From Desulfobacterales bacterium (GTDB lineage: Bacteria > Desulfobacterota > Desulfobacteria > Desulfobacterales > SURF-7), in the NCBI GenBank assembly GCA_028277765.1, contig JANQFQ010000087.1, positions 1 to 33,558 on the forward strand: 33,558 bases of DNA, in the 5' to 3' direction. The notes under the pieces were generated by a model. That model saw nothing but the letters and a program-made list of their open reading frames with translations, ran no database searches and was not told the origin of the DNA. The translations under genes were made by a program, and so were the position numbers. Below, piece by piece: positions 6,981-14,315 of this stretch (within the stretch, counting starts at the first letter, position 1; every line of letters starts with the position of its first letter).

Positions 6981-7103
6981 GATGCCAGATTCTAGATAGC
7001 TGGTCGTAGTGAAACAGAGATCCCGCTGGTGTTTAGCGGGGATGCTAGATACTGGATACTAGATGCACCCTATATCATATATCTTACATCCAACATCCTA
7101 GTT
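6981..7103. repeat. 7-nt repeat arrays in opposed orientation around a hairpin
   Basis: Plus-strand heptads GATGCCA, GATTCTA, GATAGCT fill 6981-7001. Four more, GATGCTA, GATACTG, GATACTA, GATGCAC, fill 7041-7068. From about 7072 to 7103 the same motif recurs on the minus strand (GATGTTG, GATGTAA, GATATAT), so the right half can fold back on the left. A small GC hairpin (CCCGCT 7022-7027 / AGCGGG 7035-7040) lies between. The gap between the DUF177 gene and the YkgJ gene holds nothing else; in particular no rpmF (ribosomal protein L32) gene follows DUF177. Confidence 0.75.
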
Positions 7104-7123
7104 TTTCCTTATACCTAATAACA

Positions 7124-7672
7124 CTATTTATTTAGTTTAAGATCTTTAAGTGCCGCGAACTGGTTATTGCCGGATGACCTGTCGCATCCGCATTCTTTGT
7201 TATTCAGGTCGTTACCGCATTTCACACAAAGGCCGGAGCAGTCTTCTGTGCACAGGGGTTTGATAGGGAAGGCCATAACCACCTGGTCCTGTATCGCTTC
7301 CTCAAGGTCTATCTCTTCACCGTGAAACAGGATAAGCTGTGTGTCAAAAGCGCTCAGTTCGATCCCTTCGTTATCTGAATTATCTACCTCCTCAGGATTT
7401 TCTTTAGAAAATACAAGATAAAAATCCGCTTCAAGCGCGGTGTTGTATACTTTCAGACAGCGGCTGCAGGTAATCTTTATTTCCGTAGTAAATCTCCCTT
7501 TCACCTCAAAATCGGAGATGATCTTTCGTGCTTCTATTCGGATATTCAAAAGAGAGTTAAATTCATATTCTCCTTTTTTAATCATTTCAGCGAGTACAGG
7601 AAAATCATCCGGTGATTCTTCAAGGGTGAGTGAAAGGGATTTGTCTTCTATGTCTTTGATGCGGAGAATCAT
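7124..7672 (-). CDS. YceD-family (DUF177) protein
   Basis: This 182-aa soluble protein shows the DUF177/YceD pattern. There is an N-terminal beta-rich half, a 'CSRCLKVY' knuckle (about 69-76) following 'FTTEIKITCSRC', and a C-terminal cysteine cluster 'CTEDCSGLCVKCGNDLNNKECGC' (about 141-163) that probably binds zinc. YceD homologues are linked to 23S rRNA accumulation and are usually followed by rpmF; here rpmF is missing from the next 160 nt. The start codon overlaps the stop of the upstream HEAT-repeat gene (ATGA, 7669-7672), so the two are translationally coupled. Confidence 0.85.
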   Translation of the reverse strand: MILRIKDIEDKSLSLTLEESPDDFPVLAEMIKKGEYEFNSLLNIRIEARKIISDFEVKGRFTTEIKITCSRCLKVYNTALEADFYLVFSKENPEEVDNSDNEGIELSAFDTQLILFHGEEIDLEEAIQDQVVMAFPIKPLCTEDCSGLCVKCGNDLNNKECGCDRSSGNNQFAALKDLKLNK

Positions 7673-8553
7673 TCCTTAATCCTCTTAAGCAGATTCAGGG
7701 CTGCCTGCCGCACCCCTTTATCCGGGTCTTTGATTAGATTTTCCACATGCTCCCGTATGCTAGATAGTTTGCCAGCATCTATCTCTCCGAGCCGTTCAAC
7801 AGCGAGTTTCCGGATACGGGTATCTCTGTCTTTCATAGCCTTGCAGTATGATGATATATGTTTTTCATGTTCTGATACTGTTTCCAGCAGTACTACCGCA
7901 TCAAAACGGATATCATCATCTTCATGATCCATATATTCAAGATACACCTCTTCAACCTTTTTATGCTTTGAAGAAAACCGCCACAAGTTATAAAGTATGC
8001 ATCTTTTTTGTTCGGCACCCGCTTGTTTCAGCCGGTCAAGAAGCAGATCCAGTATACGGTCATCCCTAAGATTTGAAATTGCATTGACAGCAGCCTGTTG
8101 GACATCTATGTTGTCATCATAAAGGAGTTCTATAAGCGGAACAATCGCTCTGTCATTCCCCTCCCATCCAAGGGCAAATGTGACATGAACCCTCAGATCT
8201 GGATCAGGGCTTTTAATATCTTCCAGGAGTTTATCAATTAACGGTTCAGGATCTTCAAGCAATGGGGATATCGTGTTCAGCTGGGTGGAGGCGGAGCTTC
8301 TGATCTCATCCCGGGTATTAGGATCTGTCATGATATTGTAAATCGGTTCAACGGTTTCTTCCCGGGCGAAATTACCCAGAATGAGCAGAATCTTATGAGC
8401 GGTCTTCAGATCAGCATACTTAAGCGATTTAAGTAAAATCGGAATAGCCTTTTCCTGTTCCGCCATAAACAGCTCCAAAGATTCCGCGTACGCCTTGGCC
8501 CTGTCCATGATACGCTGCTTTGAATCAAATTTTATGATATTGTTTTTTCCCAT
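7669..8553 (-). CDS. HEAT-repeat protein
   Basis: This 294-aa all-helical protein has at least six HEAT/PBS-lyase-type repeats. The clearest are 'DPDLRVHVTFALGWEGNDRAIVPLIELLYDDNIDVQQAAVNAISNLRDDRILDLLLDRL', 'HEDDDIRFDAVVLLETVS', 'DRDTRIRKLAVERLGEI' and 'DPDKGVRQAALNLLKRI', each with the D..VR..A...L pattern. There is no enzymatic domain, signal peptide or membrane segment. HEAT solenoids serve as protein-binding scaffolds; the partner is unknown. It overlaps DUF177 by 4 nt and both are transcribed away from the TRAP operon. No strong Shine-Dalgarno is seen before the ATG. Confidence 0.8.
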   Translation of the reverse strand: MGKNNIIKFDSKQRIMDRAKAYAESLELFMAEQEKAIPILLKSLKYADLKTAHKILLILGNFAREETVEPIYNIMTDPNTRDEIRSSASTQLNTISPLLEDPEPLIDKLLEDIKSPDPDLRVHVTFALGWEGNDRAIVPLIELLYDDNIDVQQAAVNAISNLRDDRILDLLLDRLKQAGAEQKRCILYNLWRFSSKHKKVEEVYLEYMDHEDDDIRFDAVVLLETVSEHEKHISSYCKAMKDRDTRIRKLAVERLGEIDAGKLSSIREHVENLIKDPDKGVRQAALNLLKRIKE

Positions 8554-8568
8554 TTGCTTAACTTAAAA

Positions 8569-8595
8569 CAAATACAATATATTCTTCCTTGTCAA
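8569..8595 (-). promoter_or_regulatory. Weak candidate promoter for the HEAT-DUF177 pair
   Basis: A perfect TTGACA (minus strand, 8590-8595) is followed 15 nt later by TATTTG. The -35 is good, but the -10 and spacing are poor. Confidence 0.3.
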
Positions 8596-8631
8596 TTGTT
8601 TTTTAATAATTAATGATAAAGTTTTTCTTGT

Positions 8632-8647
8632 AAAACAGGCCTGTTTT
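8632..8647. promoter_or_regulatory. 16-bp perfect palindrome in the divergent gap, possible operator
   Basis: AAAACAGGCCTGTTTT is its own reverse complement. It lies between the divergent HEAT gene and the TRAP-linked operon. It abuts a weak plus-strand promoter (TTGTTA 8646-8651, GATAAA 8668-8673, 16-nt spacer), so a repressor bound here could control the plus-strand operon. Confidence 0.4.
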
Positions 8648-8713
8648 GTTAATAAATGGCATGCGATGATAAACCAGTCCTGACTTTTTATTGGTGTAAC
8701 AGGAGATCACTGA

Positions 8714-10387
8714 ATGTATTTGCGTACCTGTGTTCAGCCATCGGGAAACTTTTGCTTTGGAATCCATAAACCCTGTTTCCATGTAAAGAACCTTCGTAAA
8801 ACAGATTTCCCGGCCTTACTTGGCGAGCTTGACGATGGTATCCTCGTTGATAACACTCGTAATTTTCCAGATACAGATGTTGAGGAAGCAGAGGCTGATA
8901 CTATTTTTGAGATACCAAACGCGTTCCCTTTCAGGGGCACGACTTACATAGCAAAATCATGGGCTGATGCAAAAGCTGCTGATCCTAAGTCTATTACTCT
9001 TCCAGAACAACATTCTGTCTCTTTCTCTTCACTACTGAAAAACTGGCTGGGCAATAACCATTCTGATGATTCAATGGATCAGGCCTTTAAGAACCTGCCA
9101 GATTCCATTCTTTTCGCGCTAGCATCTTCATCCACTGATCCGAAGGATCTTATCTGCATGGCTGAGATGTGCTGTAAATTTATTCATGATTCCAAAACTG
9201 GCCGTCCGATCGGCATTAAATACAAAAAAGATGGAAGAGGCGGGATACGGGCGGACATAAAAAATTACCCCCTTTTTGAATCCCTTGCGAACAACATCTG
9301 TTTGCCGGAAGACTATAGAGAAGTTATGGTTCTCAGACCCGGTGCCCAGGGAGGAAGTGAGATAACCGGTGAATGGCTGGATAAAGATAAGAATCATGTC
9401 TTTGAATATCTCAGGAGGAACAGCTATATCCCATGGGGCCACTTTGCGGCCAACATGGCCAATGACGCTGTCCGCTACCAGATAAAGGACCTGTCATTAG
9501 GAGATATGAAAGGGATGCGTCATCTCTACTACCAGCGGACGTATGTGCGGATGGCGGAGCAGGTCGGTCTGCAGGTGCCTGCCCAAAGGAGAACACTCTC
9601 ATCCACTGACCTGGAAGACCTCCGCAAACAAATTGTCGATGTTTTTCGAGATATAAAGGATAAAGAAGAGATTCAATTTAATTCAACCCTGTGGGGATGG
9701 AATTTTGGTTTTGATTTTGCCCACAGCGGATACAGGCTGCACGCGTCACACCAGCAGATCCACCAGCAATACGCGCTCATCCCTTCCACGATCCCAGCGG
9801 TTGAGAGTATGGTGCAGGATAAAAACAATGTCATGCCTACATTTGGGTGCGGAGACTTGGTAGCTGAATTCACTGCCGAGTACAAACAGCAGACTGGGCA
9901 CGGTTTTTTTGATGATTATATACAGGCGATAAATAATAATATCCGCGTTGACGGAGATAGAAAAAAAGAAGATAGCCTGGTTGTATATGAGGACAGACAT
10001 ATTATGCTTTTTGTCCCAAAAGCGCAGACATCCCAGTGGGAACTCCAGCTCATGGTACTGGGACATACAGGTAATGTACTGGAAGCAGATACAAAGGTTC
10101 GGGATTCACTGGATAAAGGGATTCTCACGGCCATGAGAACACTGACCCATATGGGGGCAAAAATGATCTCTGTTATTGAATATCCAAAACGCTTTGACTC
10201 CGCTGACTCGGACCAGCGTCTACTGTATGCTTTTCTTCCCAAAATGCCTGAATCTCCCGGCGCTTTTAGTGAAGCACAGCTCCGCTGGATCAATGGTCAT
10301 TATCCTGAAGATTTTGCTATTGCTTGCAGAAGCGCATTGCAGAAATTGGAGAAAAGAGCAAGGAAAAGAAACAGATGTGGCGATTAA
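8714..10387 (+). CDS. Uncharacterised 557-aa protein, weakly HIT/GalT-like, first gene of the TRAP operon
   Basis: This long soluble protein has no signal peptide or membrane helix, and I do not recognise its family with certainty. The best clue is 'SGYRLHASHQQIHQQYALIP' (338-357), with His343, His346 and His350. It resembles the phosphate-handling histidine strand of the HIT/galactose-1-phosphate uridylyltransferase superfamily (HxHxQ-like). A later segment, 'VYEDRHIMLFVPKAQTSQWELQLMV' (424-448), resembles the GalT second-domain pattern (hydrophobic strand ending F.P....W...). If correct, it would be a nucleotidyl-transferase or phosphorylase-like enzyme, but spacing and motif are not canonical. 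AGGAG precedes the ATG. Its stop codon lies inside the start region of the TRAP receptor gene, so it is co-translated with the transporter and may act on the imported substrate (inference). Confidence 0.6.
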   Translation: MYLRTCVQPSGNFCFGIHKPCFHVKNLRKTDFPALLGELDDGILVDNTRNFPDTDVEEAEADTIFEIPNAFPFRGTTYIAKSWADAKAADPKSITLPEQHSVSFSSLLKNWLGNNHSDDSMDQAFKNLPDSILFALASSSTDPKDLICMAEMCCKFIHDSKTGRPIGIKYKKDGRGGIRADIKNYPLFESLANNICLPEDYREVMVLRPGAQGGSEITGEWLDKDKNHVFEYLRRNSYIPWGHFAANMANDAVRYQIKDLSLGDMKGMRHLYYQRTYVRMAEQVGLQVPAQRRTLSSTDLEDLRKQIVDVFRDIKDKEEIQFNSTLWGWNFGFDFAHSGYRLHASHQQIHQQYALIPSTIPAVESMVQDKNNVMPTFGCGDLVAEFTAEYKQQTGHGFFDDYIQAINNNIRVDGDRKKEDSLVVYEDRHIMLFVPKAQTSQWELQLMVLGHTGNVLEADTKVRDSLDKGILTAMRTLTHMGAKMISVIEYPKRFDSADSDQRLLYAFLPKMPESPGAFSEAQLRWINGHYPEDFAIACRSALQKLEKRARKRNRCGD

Positions 10388-11490
10388 TGAAAATCAAAAA
10401 AAAGGTTCGCATCTTAGCATCATTTATGGCTGTAATGGTTATTATCGTCATGATATCGGCTGGGGGATGCGAAAACCAGGAGGCAGGTTTTAAAAAGGAA
10501 TACCGGCTCCAGGTTACCGTAGGGAGTACAACCTACTGGGGTATGGGGGCCGCGAAATTTTCAGAACTGGTGAAGGAAAAGACCGGCGGGAAAATTATTG
10601 TAAAACCATACTACGGCAGTCAGCTGCTCAAAGGGGCTCAGCTGAATTCATCCCAAATGGTAGCCACCGGTGCTATAGACTGCGCGTTTGAATCAACCAT
10701 CAACACCGCGCCGGTAATCCCTGAAATGAATATCTTTTCACTCCCTTTTTTTATAAACACTTTTGAGAAGCTTGATGCCCTTGAGAACAATGAAACAGGT
10801 AAACGAATTTTTACCGCCATGAGACAGAAAGGGCTTGAGCCGCTAGCATGGGGGGAGAATGGTTTTCGCCAGCTGACCAACAACAGACGACCGGTGCTGG
10901 TTCCTGATGATTTAAAGGGTCTCAGGATCAGGGTTGTCGGGAGTCCGATCTTTATTGATATATTCCGCCAGCTAGGGGCTGATCCCATCAGCATGAACTG
11001 GGGTGACGCTGTGACGGCGTTTCAGCAGGGGACCGTAGACGGGCAGGAAAACCCGGCAGGAATCCTCACCGCCGTGCAGATACACCAATATAACAGGTAT
11101 GGAACATTCTGGAACTATCTTGCTGATCCTCTTATCCTTTACTGGAATAAAAAAGAATGGGACAGATTTCCACAGGATATCAGAAATGGGATTAAAGAAG
11201 CCGCACTTGAAGCCTCAATATTTGAAAAAGCCCTTTGCAGGGCCGGGCTGGACGGAGAAACCTCTTTAAGGATTTTAAAGGATGATTTCAATTATGATAT
11301 ATTAATTAAAGACCCGGTCGGCTTTCTTGAGGAGAATGGAATGGAGATCAGATTCCTTGATGAACAGATGAGAGCAAACTTCCAGAAAGCTGTGAAACCG
11401 GTTTTTGATAAATGGGCAGAAAAGATAGGAAGGGAGCTTGTAGAGACGGCAAAGAAGGAGATGGGCCTCAAAGGCAGGACTGAGGACTGA
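10375..11490 (+). CDS. dctP: TRAP transporter solute receptor, DctP family, lipoprotein-type
   Basis: This 371-aa protein starts at the ATG at 10375, with AAGGA about 10 nt upstream. An ATG at 10387 (TAATG junction with the preceding stop) is an equally possible start. The N terminus is a basic, hydrophobic lipoprotein signal ending SAGGC, so the mature protein is probably lipid-anchored. The DctP fold is clear: 'VGSTTYWGMGAAKFSELVKEKTGGKI', 'SLPFFI', 'LKGLRIRVVGSP' with the carboxylate-binding Arg, and 'AVTAFQQGTVDGQENP'. TRAP receptors bind an organic acid and hand it to the sodium-driven DctQM permease; the ligand cannot be told. The C-terminal codons and stop lie inside a 7-nt repeat array (11477-11500), which has apparently replaced or added the last residues. 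Confidence 0.9.
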   Translation: MWRLMKIKKKVRILASFMAVMVIIVMISAGGCENQEAGFKKEYRLQVTVGSTTYWGMGAAKFSELVKEKTGGKIIVKPYYGSQLLKGAQLNSSQMVATGAIDCAFESTINTAPVIPEMNIFSLPFFINTFEKLDALENNETGKRIFTAMRQKGLEPLAWGENGFRQLTNNRRPVLVPDDLKGLRIRVVGSPIFIDIFRQLGADPISMNWGDAVTAFQQGTVDGQENPAGILTAVQIHQYNRYGTFWNYLADPLILYWNKKEWDRFPQDIRNGIKEAALEASIFEKALCRAGLDGETSLRILKDDFNYDILIKDPVGFLEENGMEIRFLDEQMRANFQKAVKPVFDKWAEKIGRELVETAKKEMGLKGRTED

Positions 11491-11500
11491 GTGCTGAGGA
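11477..11500. repeat. 7-nt repeat array overlapping the 3' end of dctP
   Basis: GGACTGA (11477-11483), GGACTGA (11484-11490) and GTGCTGA (11491-11497) follow in exact 7-nt steps, then GGA. The array supplies the last codons and the stop of dctP. The same heptads occur at 2970-2990. Confidence 0.75.
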
Positions 11501-11510
11501 AAGACATGAA

Positions 11511-11572
11511 TTAACAAGGATAGGATATACAGGATGTTTTTTTATCCTGACCATCCTGTGTATCCTTGTTAA
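11511..11572. repeat. Long imperfect inverted repeat between dctP and dctQ
   Basis: TTAACAAGGATA (11511-11522) pairs exactly with TATCCTTGTTAA (11561-11572). Inside it ACAGGATG (11529-11536) pairs with CATCCTGT (11552-11559), leaving a 6-nt bulge and a T-rich loop. A run of A follows on the plus strand, so it is not a classic terminator. It could reduce read-through and lower permease expression relative to the receptor. Confidence 0.7.
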
Positions 11573-11667
11573 AAAAAAATAAAAATGACCAACCGAGGTT
11601 CGGGGAGGAAATTTTTAAATAGAGGATTTTGTGAATCGGAAAACTATTAGGTTTTGTACGAAAAAAA

Positions 11668-11691
11668 CTTAGCGCCTTAACGTCTTGGCGT
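11668..11691. repeat. Three 8-nt tandem repeats just before dctQ
   Basis: CTTAGCGC, CTTAACGT and CTTGGCGT follow without gaps. The array ends 12 nt before the GTG start of dctQ and overlaps the in-frame stop (TGA, 11691-11693) that limits its N terminus. The rest of the 11491-11702 spacer (11573-11667) shows no gene. Confidence 0.6.
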
Positions 11692-11702
11692 GAGATAATG
11701 TT

Positions 11703-12191
11703 GTGGACGAACCAGAAAAGAAATTCAGGGTGGATTATATTGCTGCGGCTGTCATGCTCGCGTGTATGGCGATCATTTCGTTTGTCAATATTCTAGGCCG
11801 CTATCTTTTTCACTATTCCCTTGCGTTTACCGAAGAGGTAACCATCAATCTTTTTGTGTGGCTCACGGTAGTTGGATCTGGAATCGCTTTTGAGCGGTGC
11901 AGTCATCTTGGTATGATCTCTTTTTATAATATGTTCCCCAGGAGCATTAAAAAAGGGGTACTCCTTTTGGGGGCGTTACTGAGCACAATACTTTTCCTTG
12001 CCGTTGACCTGCTTCTTGTGACAACCATCTATAACGAGATGACGATCTTTCATGCGACATCACCGGCATTGAACATACCAGTATGGATTTACTATGCTGG
12101 CGTGATTATTTTCTCTCCTTTTGTTTTCCGTGGTATCTATGTGGGAACAAACAGACAGCTGAAAGCGCTTTTAGAGGAGGATAGTGCTTGA
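11703..12191 (+). CDS. dctQ: TRAP transporter small permease, DctQ family
   Basis: This 162-aa integral membrane protein has four helices (about 13-32, 45-63, 84-106, 125-145). It carries the DctQ signature 'F.nVlgRYlf..sl.f.EEvt.nlFvWltvvGsgiaf.r..HlGm' (FVNILGRYLFHYSLAFTEEVTINLFVWLTVVGSGIAFERCSHLGM). It pairs with DctM to form the sodium-coupled TRAP permease. GTG at 11703 is the only usable start, because an in-frame stop lies 10 nt upstream; the ribosome-binding site is weak (GAG). Its stop TGA shares one base with the dctM start. Confidence 0.9.
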   Translation: MDEPEKKFRVDYIAAAVMLACMAIISFVNILGRYLFHYSLAFTEEVTINLFVWLTVVGSGIAFERCSHLGMISFYNMFPRSIKKGVLLLGALLSTILFLAVDLLLVTTIYNEMTIFHATSPALNIPVWIYYAGVIIFSPFVFRGIYVGTNRQLKALLEEDSA

Positions 12192-13480
12192 TGGATGCTG
12201 TGTTTGTCATTATCATTCTTGTCGCACTTATGCTTATCGGTATTCCTATTTCAACAGCACTTGGAATTGCTGGTGTTGCCACCCTTTTAATATTTAACCT
12301 GGGGTACCAGGCCACGGGTGCCAATTTTGTGTCTGGCATAGCTTCTTTTCCTTTGCTGGCGATCCCTTTTTTTGTTCTCGCGGGCGTGATACTTGAAAAG
12401 GCTGGTCTTGCGGCGCGGATTGCGAAATTTTTCGAACTTCTGGTGGGGCAGAGTACCGGCGGACTAGCAATTGTAGCGGTTGTGACATGTATATTCTGGG
12501 GAGCGCTTTCAGGCTCGGGGCCGGCAACTACCGCTGCTGTTGGGCTTTTGCTCATAGGCTCAATGATACGGCACGGGTATGACAAGGATTTTTCCGCGGC
12601 CACCATAGCAAATGCTTCAGATCTTTCAATTATTATTCCACCGAGTATTGCGTTTATTATTTACGGCAACCTTACAGGTACATCAGTGAGCGCACTGTTC
12701 ATGGCAGGGGTATTCCCAGGTCTTCTTATGGGGATCAGTATTGCCGTGACTGCCTGGTGGCTTTCAAGACGAAGGGGTTTTAAAGGGATCGAACGGAAAG
12801 GCTCGGCAATTGAGATTCTACGTGCCCTGCGTGAGGCTGTATGGGCTCTTTTGGCACCTGTCATTATCCTTGGCGGTATTTACATGGGTATTTTTACACC
12901 TACAGAAGCGGCTGTTGTCGCTGTATTCTACAGCCTTTTCATTGCCATGGCGATTTACAGGACTGTGAAGCTGAAAGATTTGGTCACAATTCTTGTTGAC
13001 GCTAGTGTGATCAGTTCGGTTATTATGGCTATCGTTGTTTTTGCCGGTATTTTTTCATGGGCTGCATCCACCACAGGCCTCATTGATATGCTGGCAGAAG
13101 GGATCATGACGGTGTCGCCAAACGCAATTATTATGATTCTGCTTGTCAATATCCTGTTGCTAGGGCTTGGCATGTTCCTGGATGCGATATCGATATCGTA
13201 TCTTATTATGCCGATTCTAATGCCGGTTATGAAAACGTTCGGTATAGATCCGCTGTGGTACGGGGTCGTTTTTATTACAGCACTTGCCATCGGCCAGACA
13301 ACACCCCCTGTGGGGGTCAACCTGTTCACAGCCGCAAACCTGGTTGATAGTGATATTGATTCACTTTCAAAGGAGATTGTCCCTTACGTACTTGTGAACG
13401 TTGTGATCCTGATCGTCTTGTCTCTTTTGCCATGCATTTCACTTTTTCTGCCGGTTAAGCTGGGGCTATATTCACCTTAG
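12191..13480 (+). CDS. dctM: TRAP transporter large permease, DctM family
   Basis: This 429-aa protein has about 11-12 hydrophobic helices and the expected DctM motifs: 'GIPISTALGIAGV' near the N terminus, 'SGSGPATTAAVGLLLIGSM', 'ASDLSIIIPPSIAFIIYG', 'FTPTEAAVVAVFYSL', and 'LGLGMFLDAISISYLIMPILMPV' with 'IGQTTPPVGVNLF' at the end. It is the transport subunit of the TRAP system and uses the sodium gradient. I start at the ATG at 12191, which overlaps the dctQ stop by 1 nt (TGATG), rather than the TTG one codon earlier. GAGGA lies upstream, inside dctQ. It ends the plus-strand operon. Confidence 0.92.
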   Translation: MDAVFVIIILVALMLIGIPISTALGIAGVATLLIFNLGYQATGANFVSGIASFPLLAIPFFVLAGVILEKAGLAARIAKFFELLVGQSTGGLAIVAVVTCIFWGALSGSGPATTAAVGLLLIGSMIRHGYDKDFSAATIANASDLSIIIPPSIAFIIYGNLTGTSVSALFMAGVFPGLLMGISIAVTAWWLSRRRGFKGIERKGSAIEILRALREAVWALLAPVIILGGIYMGIFTPTEAAVVAVFYSLFIAMAIYRTVKLKDLVTILVDASVISSVIMAIVVFAGIFSWAASTTGLIDMLAEGIMTVSPNAIIMILLVNILLLGLGMFLDAISISYLIMPILMPVMKTFGIDPLWYGVVFITALAIGQTTPPVGVNLFTAANLVDSDIDSLSKEIVPYVLVNVVILIVLSLLPCISLFLPVKLGLYSP

Positions 13481-13549
13481 CCCGCATTTCTCATAAACTA
13501 CCATGTTCGCGAGATCACAACAAGGCATGAAATATTTACTGTTTCAAAA

Positions 13550-13626
13550 AAATCTCCCTCGGTCACCCTTTGAAAAAGGGGGAAGATTTGCTCCCCTCTT
13601 TTTCAAAGGGTGACCGAGGGAGATTT
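13550..13626. repeat. 29-bp perfect inverted repeat (MITE/REP-like) between converging genes
   Basis: The arms at 13550-13578 and 13598-13626 are exact inverted copies (AAATCTCCCTCGG...GAAAAAG); pairing extends a few more bases with one bulge, leaving about 19 nt between arms. It lies between the dctM end and the 3' end of the glycosyltransferase pseudogene. Long stem sequences of this 'CTCCCTCGG..CCCTTTGAAAAAGGGGG' kind recur in many bacterial genomes; it may be a mobile palindrome that also works as a transcription barrier. Nothing else is seen in 13481-13648. Confidence 0.8.
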
Positions 13627-13648
13627 ATAAAATTGGATCGTTTTTAAG

Positions 13649-14172
13649 TCAAAATTGTCTCCAGGCAGGATAGAATATAATATCCATCAGCGCAGCGGGG
13701 ACTTCACCGAGAAGCAGGTACCAGCGTCTTAGGAAAATGGTATTATCACCATGTTCAGAGGAAAAGAGTAGAGGCGCAACAAATAGAAAGCCTCGAAACT
13801 TCCAGGCGTTCAATGGATAATTAAAAAGCCTGCCAGCAAAAACGAAAATAAACAAGAGCAATATATTTATTGTGATGACTACCGTCAGTCCGGGGCCCCA
13901 GTACTGGCTGCCGAAAGTTTTTTTTAAAACAGCGGCGGGAATAATAAGCGGGGGACCGGTGGTTATTTCAGGGTCGGACAATGGTTCCGGCACAAAGCAG
14001 GTTCTATACCCAAATCCCTCTGCAATGCTTTTTGCTACGCAGGAGATATAGGAATCATCAAAATACGGACAGGAGATAGATATTTTTCGAATTTAAAAAA
14101 AACAAGCAGAACAAATAAAATTAAAATGATAATCTGGCAAGTCCGTATGTTTGAATCTTTGCTGAAAATCAT
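13649..14172 (-). pseudogene. Remnant of a GT-C membrane glycosyltransferase (frameshifted, truncated)
   Basis: Two minus-strand frames join into one sensible protein. From the ATG at 14172 the first frame gives MIFSKDSNIRTCQIII..., then a membrane helix ending FFKFEK. At the A-run near 14083-14087 the sense moves to the next frame, which reads ISISCPYFDDSYISCVAK, SIAEGFGYRTCFVPEP, LSDPEITTGPPLIIPAAVLKKTFG and a second hydrophobic helix. TM1 + 'DDSY.s..AK.iAeGhGy' + 'dPeittGPPlilPaal' is the N-terminal pattern of GT39/ArnT-like GT-C transferases; 'LLLGEVPAAL' near the end is also typical. Those enzymes have 450-600 residues, while here only about 170 codons remain before a stop at 13649 near the 29-bp palindrome. 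One extra A in the run restores the frame; the C-terminal two thirds are missing. It could be a sequencing error, but the truncation argues for decay. Confidence 0.6.
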
Positions 14173-14269
14173 CAATGCCTGAAGGCTCCTGTTGGATATG
14201 GGATTTGGATATGAAAAACTGATGGAACCGAAAAAATCGATTTCGATCCCGATGAAACTAAAATCATAG

Positions 14270-14286
14270 GGTGGGCTGTGCCCACC
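14270..14286. repeat. GC-rich hairpin, terminator-like on the plus strand
   Basis: GGTGGGC-TGT-GCCCACC is a 7-bp stem with a 3-nt loop, followed on the plus strand by ATTTTT. No plus-strand gene ends here. On the minus strand it follows the metallo-beta-lactamase gene by about 30 nt but lacks a T-run. The GGTGGGC..GCCCACC palindrome is a common dispersed repeat. Confidence 0.45.
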
Positions 14287-14315
14287 ATTTTTCTGCGGGT
14301 ATACTATATATGCAT

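Noticed and set aside
6981..7103. Heptad arrays as a CRISPR array
   Set aside because: The units are 7 nt with no unique spacers and no cas genes nearby.
8657..8671. TGGCATGCGATG as a second sigma-54 promoter
   Set aside because: The -24 half is good, but no GC lies 12 nt after the GG, so the -12 element is missing.
12106..12606. 166-codon minus-strand frame over dctQ/dctM
   Set aside because: It overlaps two certain genes, with Pro/Ala-rich shadow composition and no start signals.
14270..14286. Hairpin as the terminator of the metallo-beta-lactamase gene
   Set aside because: The T-run follows only on the plus strand, opposite to the gene's direction.
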